From Lathyrus oleraceus (taxonomy: Eukaryota > Streptophyta > Magnoliopsida > Fabales > Fabaceae), in contig NC_066583.1 of the NCBI RefSeq assembly GCF_024323335.1, positions 410,824,031 to 410,888,030 of the forward strand: a DNA stretch of 64,000 nucleotides, written 5' to 3'. A program made the translations under genes and the position numbers. Below the pieces are notes generated by a model, which worked only from the letters and a program-made list of their open reading frames with translations, had not been told where the DNA came from and searched no databases. Positions 1-10,037 of this stretch are shown here, in pieces; within the stretch, counting starts at the first letter, position 1; each line of letters begins with the position of its first letter.

Positions 1-271
1 TTCCAGCTCGGTTGCTTCCGTGACCTTGACATCTCACTAAGTTATTTCTTTCCGGTGAGAATTCTCCTCGGGGGAATTTTGGACCTGTAACAATTAGAAA
101 TTTTTTATATAGGGAGTTAGAAAATTTCGACACCATGGTTAGAATGGGGATGAAGAGTGAACTATTAATCGTGAAGGGTGTTTTGGCGATAGGGTAGTGG
201 AAGTGGTGGTTATGGAAGCCTTGAGGTATGTGTTTTAATGGAGTTTTGTGAGGGTTTAGAGAGAGAGACTG

Positions 272-276
272 ATAAT
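272..276. repeat. Target site duplication ATAAT, left copy
   Basis: ATAAT at 272-276 is repeated exactly at 2935-2939 on the other side of the solo LTR. Five bases is the usual duplication size for Ty3/gypsy integrase. Confidence 0.9.
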
Positions 277-2934
277 TGTAATACCCCAAAATTTACCCTT
301 CATTTTTCCTGGAAGCATGGGATTATGTTTTACCCCTCATTCATGCATTCATTTTTAGGTAATTTTACATTTCATATTGCATTTCATCATGTAAATCAGA
401 ATTAGATCCAAGAAGCTTGAATATCATCCAAGACACTCTGTGGGTTCTATATGGGTGATCAGTCAACACAAGGGAATGACTTGAGTTACTTCCAACATGT
501 TCAAATAGGGTCTATTCATCATTCAAAACGCTAATCTTGAAGGAGCAAAAGTTTGTTCCTGAGCTGTCATGCTCGCTGGGCGAGCAGCGCGGTTCGCCTA
601 GCGAATCTGAACTATCATGCTCGCTAGGCGAGCAAATTCTTCGCTAGGCGAAGCCCATGCGTTTTAAAAATATTATAGAAAAGTCTTGGACTTGGACCTC
701 TCTCATTTGAGCCCACCAAGCCACGAAAGTCAGGTTATAAATTCAGTGGAAAAACCCTAGAGGAGCTAGAGAGAGAGAAGAGCTAACAGAATTAAGAGCA
801 GCCTCCATAGACACTGAAGAAAAAAAACTCCATCTCAGATAAACCCTAAGAATGCTTTGCAAACCCAACCGGGCAATTCAATTTCATTCGATCTCTCCAA
901 TCAGGTTTGCCCTATCTCCATTACTTTATACTTTCAATTTGAAATTTCTGAATGTATGAGGCATCATGGGTGAATTTGGAAGAGTGGGTATCGTTAGGTT
1001 TCACATGTGGTTTTAGATGTGCATGAATGTGTAGAATAATGCCTTGAATGTTTAATCACTTTGTTGCTGAGATGGATACCATAGGGTTTGGGGTTTCTGA
1101 AATCGTACTGTTATCAATGGAGAATCCAGAACCCGTAGGCATTCGCTAGCCCATCGTTAGGCGAGCCTTCAGCGAAGCTTCGCTAAGCCTTCGCTAAGCG
1201 ACACAGTAGCGATCGTGACAGTAGTTGGTTTTTCTGTTTTCTTTCTAATTTGTTTTGTGTTTGTTATGACATGTTTCCTATTGCATCCGAGTACATGTTT
1301 TAGTATGTATGTCATGTCTTGATGTGTGGATCCCTGCTCCCTGACTTTGAGTTTTGATACCCTTTTGATGCATTTGTTTGACAAGAGGTTTAGGCCTCCT
1401 ATCCTTGGTTGCTTTTTGAGAGCTTTTTGTGAACTTTAATAGCATGATTCATGTGGTTGCTATGATCCTTCTGTTTGGTGCAACTCTTGCTTACACCCCA
1501 TCTTGTCATTCTAACGTGTTTGTTGAGTTTTTATGAGGGCTCACATGACTCTTGAAGAGATAGCTTGCTTGGTATTCCACTTTATTTGTGGGATACCATT
1601 TGGAGATTTATTTCGATTACTTTACTGACTTGCTTCTTGAGAGATCACCGGGTTTCTTGCTTCTTTAGTTGTTATTACTTCGGATTTTTATCCGTGTGGT
1701 AGATCTCTTGATCCCTTTATCTTTCCCGCATTTTACCGCTTTCTTAGCTGGAAGACCTCGATAGGAGGCGATGTTTTTTGTGTGTTTACTTTTGTACCTA
1801 AAGACCTCCACGAAGAGGCAATTGATGGATAAAAGGGATTAGTAGTCAATCCCCCGTTATTCTGTGTGTCGTTCTTTATGCTCGCACTACGTGTCGGTGC
1901 TTCAGAACAAAAGCCCAAGATCTTTTGTCCGGTCAGTCAGTGGAGAGGGTTCCATCTTTCTTAATCCCCACTTTTTGTCATGAGCTCACCCTATCCAGGG
2001 TTAAGAGCTATGAGGTCTTATCCTCATTACCCTTTTGATCTGCTCACCCTGACGTTCAGTGTCAGTGGTTAAGAGCCCGTTTGATTACCCTTCCATGGCT
2101 TGTTTGTCGAGGTTGATATGAACCTTCTTGACTAAAGCCCTACCCATGTATGTTTGAACCCCTTGTTGGTGTGTTTACTTTATGCATGTTTGTTTTGTAT
2201 GGTGTGATCGTCTCCCCATAGGGTTGCTAGGCTTCGTATGGTCTCTCGTTTGCATGTCAATTAAGGTAGCACGGTTCCTTCGTCTTGGACTTCCTTTTTG
2301 CATGAGCATTCCTAAAACACAAACAAACTCATTGATTTTTCTTCTCCTAAGAACACGTTAACTCCTTCTACTACAGGTGAGTAAGTCTCCAAAGGTCGAG
2401 CATCCGGTAGATTGCGTAGTAACGTCGTTCACCTAAAAAACACAAAACAAACAAATAGGTTATCCGAACTACGGCTTGCTCTGATTCTCATTCCAAATGA
2501 GATACGTAGGCATAAGACGTGATGTCTTAGTGAGCATACTCCTCTTTAACCCATAGGTAGCCGAGCTACGAAGACTCTGATTCTCATATTCAAATGAGAT
2601 ACGTATGCAATGGATGCGACATTCGTGCGAGTCATTTTCTTTTGACCCCTCTTTCAGTAAATAGTAAATTAGACAAACCCACACCCTTTAGACAAGAACA
2701 ACAAGAGTGGATCCCGTAGAGTACTACGGATGCCTAGGGGTGCTAATACCTTCCCTTCGCATAATCGACTCCAGAACCCAAGATTTGGTTGCGAGACCTT
2801 GTCTTTTCCTTTCCTTTTTCCAGGTTTACTTCGAGCGTTTCCTTTCCCTCCTTTGGGATAAATAACGCACGGTGGCGACTCTTTTGTCATTTCTTTTTTC
2901 GCCGGTTGTTTCGTTTCGCATTTAGGTTGCGACA
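277..2934 (+). mobile_element. Solo LTR of the same family as the TAT-p LTRs
   Basis: A 2658-bp segment begins TGTAATACCCCAAAA and ends GGTTGCGACA. It is flanked by identical 5-bp target duplications ATAAT (272-276 and 2935-2939). The sequence is a close relative of the two LTRs of TAT-p (same start, same end, same order of internal motifs), somewhat longer. No primer site or internal region follows, so it is a solo LTR left by LTR-LTR recombination. A TATA-like TTATAAATT lies near 735, as in the other two LTRs. Four short palindromes built on CGCTAGGCGA lie at 571-652. Small ORFs inside it are chance readings of LTR sequence. Confidence 0.92.
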
Positions 2935-3153
2935 ATAATGATGAGGTTGATGAGAGAGAAGGTGGAGGGTTGAATGAAAATCTGATAATGATAAGGTAAA
3001 AGGTGGGTAAAGTGTGATTAAGATGGAGTTAATAGGTGGGGCCCATAAAAAAATTGAATTTAAAAAAAAATTTGCAAAAACCCGTCTTCCTGACAAGGTC
3101 TCCCGTGTCAGGCCACTGCCCATTCAAAATTTTCACATTTCCTTCAGTGCTCC

Positions 3154-3252
3154 TGACACGGCCCGTGTCAGCTGACACGGGTGGCCGTGTCAGGCCACTG
3201 CCACGCCCCTAATGTTCAACCTTCAGTGTTCCTGACACGGGTGGCCGTGTCA
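3154..3252. repeat. Three perfect palindromic hairpins built on TGACACGG/CCGTGTCA
   Basis: The same 8-bp arms occur at 3154-3170 (1-nt loop), 3173-3192 (loop GTGG) and 3233-3252 (loop GTGG). The last two sit in a 60-bp repeated unit. A degenerate related copy lies just upstream at about 3090-3115. They are in the noncoding 3' region of ATH-m, between integrase and the 3' LTR. Function unknown. Confidence 0.85.
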
Positions 3253-3541
3253 GACCACTGTTACTTCCTCTGTTTTCATGGTTTACCATACTTCTAACAT
3301 GGGCACCAGTGTCAGGCTGCACTTTTGGCCGCTTTTTCGGTTTTTTCTCCCGTTCGACCTGCATTCACTTGATTTTTCCGTTTGTCATGACTTAGACACT
3401 TATTGAAGTGATGTTCCCCTCCTTGTAGAGCTCTTGTGTAAACCTACAAACATACACAACTGATTAGAATTAAAAATGCGTGGGTTGCCTCCCACAAAGC
3501 GCTTCATTTAACGTCGCATGGCTCGACGGTCCTTTGTCTTT

Positions 3542-4914
3542 TCAGGTTAGACGGATTTTGTCTATCAGACCACCCTCCTGGTCTTGTAGGTACAGTTTGA
3601 CTCTCTTCCCTTTTACCTTGAACGTGTCCCCGTTTGTCGGATTTCTTAGTTCAACGGCTCCATGCGGGAATACTTTTTGTATCATAAAGGATCCCGACCA
3701 TCTCGAATTTAGTTTCCCATGGAACAACTTCAACCTTGAATTAAATAATAATACCAATTTTCCTTCATGAAGTTCTTTCTTCTGAATACGCTGGTCGTGC
3801 CATGTTTTGGTTTGTTCTTTATATATCATGGCATTCTCATATGCTCGATTTCTGAATTCTTTCAGCTCTTGTAATTGAAGAGTCTGAGATTTCCCCGTTT
3901 TGGATAGATCATTGTTGAGAAATTTGGTAGCCCAGAATGCCCTGTGCTCGAGTTCGAGCGGCAAATGACAAGCTTTACCGTAGACCAGTTGGTACGGGGA
4001 CATACCTATGAGGGTTTTGAACGTTGTTCGATATGCCCAGAGTGCATCCTCTAGCTTGATTGACCAATCTTTTCGTGATGCGCAAACTGTCTTTTCCAGA
4101 ATCTCCTTAATCTGTCGATTTGACACCTCAACCTATCCACTTGTCTGGGGATGGTACGGTGTGGCAATTTTGTGCTTTACATTGTACTTCCTTAGCAGGT
4201 TCTTCATCAGCTTGTTCAGAAAGTGGGTACCTTTGTCACTAATTAGTGCTCTTGGTACCCCAAACCGAGCGAAGATATAATTCTTTAGCAAATTGATCAT
4301 TACTTTCGCATCATTCGTGGGTAGTGTTACTGCCTCCACCCATTTTGACACATAGTCAGTTGCGACCAGAATGTATTTCTTTCCAAAGGACGGTGGGAAG
4401 GGTCCCTTAAAATCTATAGCCCACACATCGAACAGTTTTACCTCTAACATGGCATTCTGAGGCATCTGATTTTCTTTGATATGTTTCCTGTTCTCTGACA
4501 TCTGTCGCACTTTTTTACTATCTCTTGTGCATCTCTGAACAGTTTAGGTCAGTATAGTCCAGAATGGAGGACTTTTGTTGCGGTTCTATCTCCGCTAAAA
4601 TGTCCTCCATATTCTGAGTTGTGACAAGCTTTGAGGATGTCCCTTTACTCTTCCTCCGGAACACATATCCTCACCAGGTCATCTATTTCCTTTTTGTACA
4701 AGAATGGATCATCCCACACATGAAACCTGCAATCATGCAAAAACTTTTTTCTTTTGTTAGAGTCAAAGTCATCAGGTACTAGTCCACCTACCACAAAGTT
4801 CACGTAATCTGTGAACCAAGGGATATACGTAACGGCTAGGATACGTTCGTCGGTGAACTCATCTCTGATGGGGTGTCTTTCTTCTATTTCTTGAATCAGA
4901 GTCATCTGAGACAA
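3542..4914 (-). pseudogene. ATH-m integrase (broken)
   Basis: Integrase inserts element cDNA into chromosomal DNA. This is the last pol domain of ATH-m, read from 4914 down to 3542. The first part (4914-4645) leads into the zinc-binding domain, which is disrupted around 4500-4640 by stops and frame changes. The core shows [10 protein letters not shown] (first catalytic Asp) and [10 protein letters not shown] (second Asp; the family usually has DGG). After the third block a TAG near 4130 replaces a probable Gln just before VEVSNRQ, which holds the catalytic Glu. The C-terminal part ([16 protein letters not shown], then [13 protein letters not shown]) matches Athila integrases. Just beyond the stop is a stretch with the CACAAAGCGCTTC motif commonly seen after Athila pol. 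Inactive because of the stops. Confidence 0.85.
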
Positions 4915-6308
4915 GTGATCAGCAACATTGTTTTCACTCCCCTTCTTGTCTCTGATTTCCAGGTCGAACTCTTGTACTAGTAGGATCCATCACAACAACC
5001 TTGGTTTTGATTCCTGCTTGGCAAAAAGATATTTTAAAGATGCATGGTCAATATACACAATTACCTTTGATCCCAAAAAATAGGATCTGAACTTCTCAAA
5101 AGCATACACAACCACCAGGAGCTCTTTTTCGGTGGTTGCATAGTTCATTTGAGCAGGGTTCAATATGTGGCTTGCATAATAGATCACATGCAGAAGCTTC
5201 TCCTTTCGTTGCCCAAACACTCCCCCTACTGCATTATCACTAGCATCACACATTATCTCGAAAGGGAGAGACCAATCAGGGGCAATAACTATGGGGGCTG
5301 ACACAAGTTCTTTCTTCAGGGTCTCGAAGGCTTGCCTACACTCTTTATCAAAAAGGAATGGTGTATCCTTCACCAGTAGACTAGTTAGTGGTTTTGCGAT
5401 CTTAGAGAAATCTCTTATGAACCTGCGGTAGAACCCCACATGTCCCAAGAAGCTCAGGGTGCCGTTTTCATTTACCGAAGGTGGTAAATTAGCTATTACC
5501 TCGACTTTTGATATGTTCACTTCGATACCTCAGTTGGAAATCTTATGTCCCAACAATATACCTTCACGTACCATGAAATGGCACTTTTCCCAATTTAAGA
5601 TCAAATTTGTTTGCTGGCATCTTTCTAACACAAGTGATAAGTTAGTTAAACATTTATCAAATGAAGAACCGAATACTGAAAAGTCATCCATAAATACTTC
5701 CATATACTTTTCGGGCATGTCAGCAAATATTGATGTCATACACCTTTGAAAAGTTGTCGGTGCATTGCACAACCCAAATGGCATTCTTCTATAAGAGAAA
5801 ATTCCATAGGGGCATGTGAATGCAGTCTTCTCTTGATCTTCAGGGGCAACCACAATCTGGTTGTACCCCGAGTACCCATCTAGGAAACAATAGTAATCGT
5901 GTCCGACTAACCTTTCCAGCATTTGATCCATGAATGGTAACGGAAAGTGGTCCTTTCGTTTTGCCATGTTTTGTCTCCCGTAGTCTATCCACACTCTCCA
6001 ACTTGTAACAGTTATGGTTGGAATTAACTCATTTTTCTCATTTTTTGTCACTGTAGTGCCCCTTTTGGTACCACATGGAGTGGACTTACCCATGAACTAT
6101 CGGAAATAGGACAAATTAATCATGCATCCAACAATTTTACAACCTCTTTACGTATCACTTCTTTCATTGCTGGGTTAAGTCTTTGTTGTGGTTGCACAAC
6201 CGGTTTGTGATCATCTTCCATTAAGATCTTGTGCATGCGAACCACCGGGCTTATATCTTTCAGGTCCTCGATTGCCCATCCGATTGCGCCTTTGTATTTT
6301 TTTAGCAC
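4915..6308 (-). pseudogene. ATH-m reverse transcriptase and RNase H (broken)
   Basis: Pol converts element RNA to DNA. From 6308 downwards: an RT N-terminal segment (AIGWAIEDLKDISP, then QQRLNPAMKEVIRKEVVKLL) ending in an in-frame stop; a shifted frame with the RT core at 6093-5530 (FPLPFMDQMLERL, CFLDGYSGYNQ, MPFGLCNAPTTFQRCM, catalytic VFMDDFSVF); then RT connection and RNase H at 5520-4990 ([60 protein letters not shown]). The RNase H Asp and Glu are present. The usual DYRKLN reads DYGRQN. The region between 4990 and 4914 keeps the linker to integrase in another frame. At least two frameshifts and two stops. Confidence 0.85.
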
Positions 6309-6512
6309 TTGAATGAGTTCTGCTTCTTGGACACTTTGTATACTGGAATTGATAATATCTGAGCATTTTTTTTCAGTATCCAGAAATACATACTTCAGAT
6401 TTGTTGGTAGCCGCTTAAGGTTTACCCCTGTTTTGGGTTCTTCAGTGACATCTGATGGTGGTGGTGGTCTTAAATCTTCCCACCGGTGTGGTCTAGATTT
6501 AATCCATTCAGG

Positions 6513-7447
6513 TTATTTTTTCATCATAGCGAGCACTTCAGAATCCCCCTCCTCTTCATCACTTTCAAAAATCGATAGACTTAAGACATGTTCTAATGAT
6601 GACTGGGGCATATGCTTTTCAATCTCTTGAGCAATTACCTGATCTATTATCTCTATAGTGTGGATTGTGCCAATATCATCTTTGTATTGCATTGTGCTCC
6701 GCACATCTATTTTTAACTCTTCATCATAGACTTTGAGGGTCATTGTTCCTTCCTCTATGTCTATCATACATCGTCCTGTTTCCAAGAATGGTCTGCCCAA
6801 TATGAGAGGAATCTCCTCATCTTCGGGCATTTCCAGAAGGACGAAGCCAACTAGGAAAACAAACTTGTCAATTTTTACAAGACCGTCTTCTACAATCCCA
6901 TAAGGTCGCTTAACAGAGCGACCCGTAAACTGAAGTGTCATTCGAGTATCTTGAACGGTGCCAATGCCTAATTTCTTATAGATGGATAGTGGCATCAAGC
7001 TTACACTTTCTCCTAAGTCAATCAGAACCTTCTTGAATTTTCTATCCCCAATAGTGCATGGAATAGTAACCAATCCCCTGTCTTTCTTCTTTACTGGGAT
7101 TTTCATACCTTGCAGAATGGCACTGCTTGTTTCAGTTAGGATGATCAGGTCTATATCAGTAGAACGCTATTTGGAGATGATGTCTTTCATGAACTTGACA
7201 TATATTGACATTTGTTCTAATGCCTCGGAAAAAGAAATGTTTATTTCAAGCTTTTTGAACATTTCCAGGAACCTCTAAATTTTTTTTTCATGTTGATCTT
7301 TCTTCCTTTGTCTCGGAGGGTAAGGGAGTTTGATGACTGGTTTTGAACCTTTTCTTTCTCCTTGATAGGTGGCAACACCACTTCTTCATCTGGGTCCTTG
7401 GTTTCCTTTATTTCTAAATCCACTTCTAACAATCCATCTTCCTCCAC
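6513..7447 (-). pseudogene. ATH-m aspartic protease region
   Basis: The protease cleaves the Gag-Pol polyprotein. The best preserved part is 7106-6513, with LIDLGESVSLMPLSIYKKLG: the catalytic Asp is in a DLG rather than DTG setting, which is the known Athila form. It is followed by PLILGRPFLETGRCMIDIEEG, the second conserved block. An upstream acidic, charged linker (7447-7241) is in a different frame, so a frameshift separates it. The coding joins the RT segment across about 6509-6309 with stops. Good family match, not functional as it stands. Confidence 0.8.
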
Positions 7448-7750
7448 ACTGTTTTCTTCTATTAACTTCCCACTTCGGGTTACGACAGCGTTAACATTGT
7501 TATGTTCCCGCAGATTTTTTACCTCACCACTGGGTAGGGTCCCCGGGGCTTGAGAATTTTAAGCTAACTGTTGTGTTATCTGACCCATTTGGACTTCGAG
7601 ATTTTTTATGGAGGCAGTGGTGTTTTTCTGATTGGTTCTAGTTTCTTCTTGAAATTGCATGTTATAAGCGGCTAATTTTTCAATGGCGATTTCCCATTCA
7701 GCCTTTTTAGGTGCCTATTGTTGATGCTGTTGTTGATATTGAGTATGATA

Positions 7751-8822
7751 TTACCCTGTACCTTGTTGCGGAACATTCCCTCTCTGGTCTTTCCAGGAGA
7801 AATTCGGATGATTCTTCAAACCTGGGTTGTAAGTGTTAGAGTAGGGATTATTCTGCTTCAAGAATTTGATTTCTTTAATTTGTTGGGGGGTAGCAAAGCA
7901 ATAGAACGTGTGATGAGATCCATTATAGATTTCACAAGTGCTAGCCTGAGCCGGCTGGACCTGAGCTATCTGTTGAGTACCTATATTCATAGCTTTCAAC
8001 TTCTTGTCTACTTCGGCAGCAACTGTGTCTTCCAGACGGATTTTATTTATCTCTAATTTTAGATCAATCACCCCCTCTAGCTGACTAGTACACCTACCGT
8101 ATAATTCTAGATGCTAATTGGCAGCTATTGCTTCAATAATCCTCTTAATACTAGTGGCTGTTGAGAAATTTGTTGAGCCACCAGCTGTTGTATCAATCAA
8201 CTGTTTTATTTTTATTTTCATCCTGTTAATGAACATCTGCATTTGTTCGGTCTGGTCCATATTATGAGTTTGGACACGCTACTAAGAGCCTTTTTAATCT
8301 TTTGTAGGCGTCTCCCAATGATTCACCATCCTTCTGTTTGAAATTAAGTATTTCATACCTTTTTCTCAGGAATACTGATGCTGGAAAGTACTCATTTAAG
8401 AATGCTGTTTCCATCTCTTCCCATGATGTGATACTGCCGGCTGGAAGAGAGTAGAACCATTCTTCCGCATCTTCAGCAAAAGTGAACGAGAACATTCTTA
8501 TTTTTTTTGCTTTATCAGTATGACCATCAATTTTCAACGTGGTGCTCATGGTCAGAAATCTTTGCAGGTGTTTGTTGGCATCTTCATTAACCTTTTCGGT
8601 GAAAGGTTTTCTTTCCAATTGATTAATTGTGCTAGGATGTAGTTGAAAATTAGTCACATTCACCGGTTGGTTGATAAAGGTCAGTCGACCACCCAGTGCG
8701 TTTGCACCTCCATAGTCACCTAGGAGTCTTTTCGGAGGTGGAGGAGGTGGAATTTGAGGAACTTCAGCCATTCGTTCTTTGACTTCGAAGTGATCAGAGG
8801 TGCTTTCTTCTTTGGAATCCAC
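7751..8822 (-). pseudogene. ATH-m gag (broken)
   Basis: Gag forms the intracellular virus-like particle. The N-terminal segment 8822-8262 has the Retrotrans_gag-type core: FQLHPSTINQLERKPF, then DANKHLQRFLTM, AEEWFYSLPAGSITSWEEME, FLNEYFPASVFLRKRYEI and GESLGDAYKRLKRLL. This is the typical Athila order. It starts with an ATG and is followed by stops and frame changes near 8261-8072. The C-terminal segment 8071-7751 holds a decayed zinc knuckle (CEIYNGSHHTFYC, second Cys replaced by Tyr) and the Athila-typical NPYSNTYNPGLKNHPNFSW. Between 7750 and 7447 only scattered coding remnants remain. Confidence 0.82.
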
Positions 8823-8999
8823 TCTTGCGTTCCTGCGCCTTCAGTGAAGGGTTCTCTCGATCTCTGCGTCAAAAAGAAATTCAGCCGAGGGTTCTCCTCG
8901 TATACAGAAATTAGTAAATAATAAATGACAGAAAAATAATTTTATTTCAGAGTAATAAAATTTTATTTGAATTTAAAGTTAAACTCTATATTTTGGCAG
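8823..8999 (-). other. ATH-m leader between primer site and gag
   Basis: About 180 bp of AT-rich sequence between the primer binding site and the gag start. No ORF or clear structure seen. Confidence 0.6.
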
Positions 9000-9017
9000 T
9001 CCCCGACAACGGCGCCA
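9000..9017 (-). other. ATH-m primer binding site (tRNA-Asp type)
   Basis: Read on the minus strand, TGGCGCCGTTGTCGGGGA is complementary to the 3' end of plant tRNA-Asp (known 3' end ...CCCCGGCAACGGCGCCA) with one mismatch. It lies 6 nt inside the end of the 5' LTR, as expected. This primer is standard for the Athila/Calypso lineage. Confidence 0.88.
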
Positions 9018-9023
9018 AAGACT

Positions 9024-10037
9024 TGATCGGAAAAATAGCAAGTGTACTATTTTGCCTATTATAGTAATAATGGGGAAATTCCCCGAATGTCGATCTCAAG
9101 GACTGCAAGCCAATATCGAGTTCAAATTATCATTCAATTAAACAAAAAGTACGAATTTGGTTTTTAGATGTAGAAATACAAAAATACAAGCAAAGGCAAA
9201 TAAGAATGAAAATAAGGGTTTGTAGGGTAAGAGGAATAATGCCAGGGAAGGTGTATGATTTATCCCTGTGACAACTCTGAGTCACTTATTGCATCAACAG
9301 ATATCAATTACTACCAGTTCTCAATGGTATTTTCTCCTAAGTCCTTGGTGAGAAAACCTTTAATCAATCTACCCTAATTTCTATGTCCATACGCAATTAA
9401 GGTGAAGTTAAGCTTTCTTATATCAAGAACACTCTAGTTCATATAGGGTATCCCTAGTCCTAGGTGATATCTACTGCAAAGTAACTTTATGAAAACCTTA
9501 TCAATGGCGGTCCAACCTAATTGATAACCACAAAACAATCTTGATTGGTCCGAAAGAGAAAGCATTAAACACATCAAAAGGTTACCGTAAGAATAATATT
9601 ATAAACATAAAAGTATACTCAAATTCGTTACAATTCTAAATCAGGGACACCCCCTAGCATTGGGGGGTTTAGCTACTCATATTGTTCAAAACAAATGCAA
9701 GATAAAAATTACACATTACAATTATTTAGATGACTTCGATCTTCAATCGCTTCCGCTCATGAAAATCTTCAGCTCTCTGAAAATCGTCAGGCCTCCTCTA
9801 CCGGGGTTTTTCCACTCCTTTGCTTACTGGAGTTCCACGTGATCCCGCTCCGAGTTCCTCGATTCTTCTACCTGGACCTGTCGGACAAAAACACAAATAT
9901 CCCACGCGTAAAATCACAAAAATAAAAGTAAAGTATAATAATGAATGGAAATTCTTAATGATTATACTAGAAGTAAAATTTCCTTGAAAAGTACTAAAAT
10001 GCTTGCACAGCGTCTCAAAATCCTCAGTTTCTTGTCA
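9024..10037 (-). mobile_element. ATH-m 5' LTR
   Basis: On the minus strand the LTR ends ...CCGATCA at 9024, just outside the primer site. Its start is placed at the TGACAAGAAACTGAGG complement ending at 10037, giving about 1.0 kb. The inner end is secure. The outer end is a guess from the terminal TG, because the second LTR is outside the window and no target duplication can be compared. Confidence 0.65.

Larger units (their letters stand above)
1..10037 (-). mobile_element. ATH-m: Athila-lineage Ty3/gypsy retrotransposon, left part outside window
   Basis: On the minus strand the order is 5' LTR (9024 to about 10037), primer site, gag, protease, RT, RNase H, integrase, then a noncoding 3' region that runs off the left edge, so the 3' LTR is not in the window. 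Gag, the DLG-type protease, the FMDD-type RT and the primer site complementary to tRNA-Asp are all typical of the Athila/Calypso lineage. A solo LTR splits the 3' region at 277-2934. Every coding segment carries stops or frameshifts, so the copy is inactive. No env-like ORF is recognisable between integrase and the left edge. The right boundary is a TG...CA guess, because the matching LTR is not visible. Confidence 0.85.

Noticed and set aside
1..276. Env-like gene of ATH-m
   Set aside because: No open frame or membrane segment could be read in 1-276 or 2940-3540, although env-like ORFs occur at this place in some Athila elements.
2669..3123. Short minus-strand ORFs at the solo LTR end
   Set aside because: They lie across the LTR boundary and recur as similar chance frames in the other LTR copies, without domains.
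9660..9842. Plus-strand 60-codon ORF in the ATH-m LTR
   Set aside because: Antisense to the element, inside an LTR, no domain.
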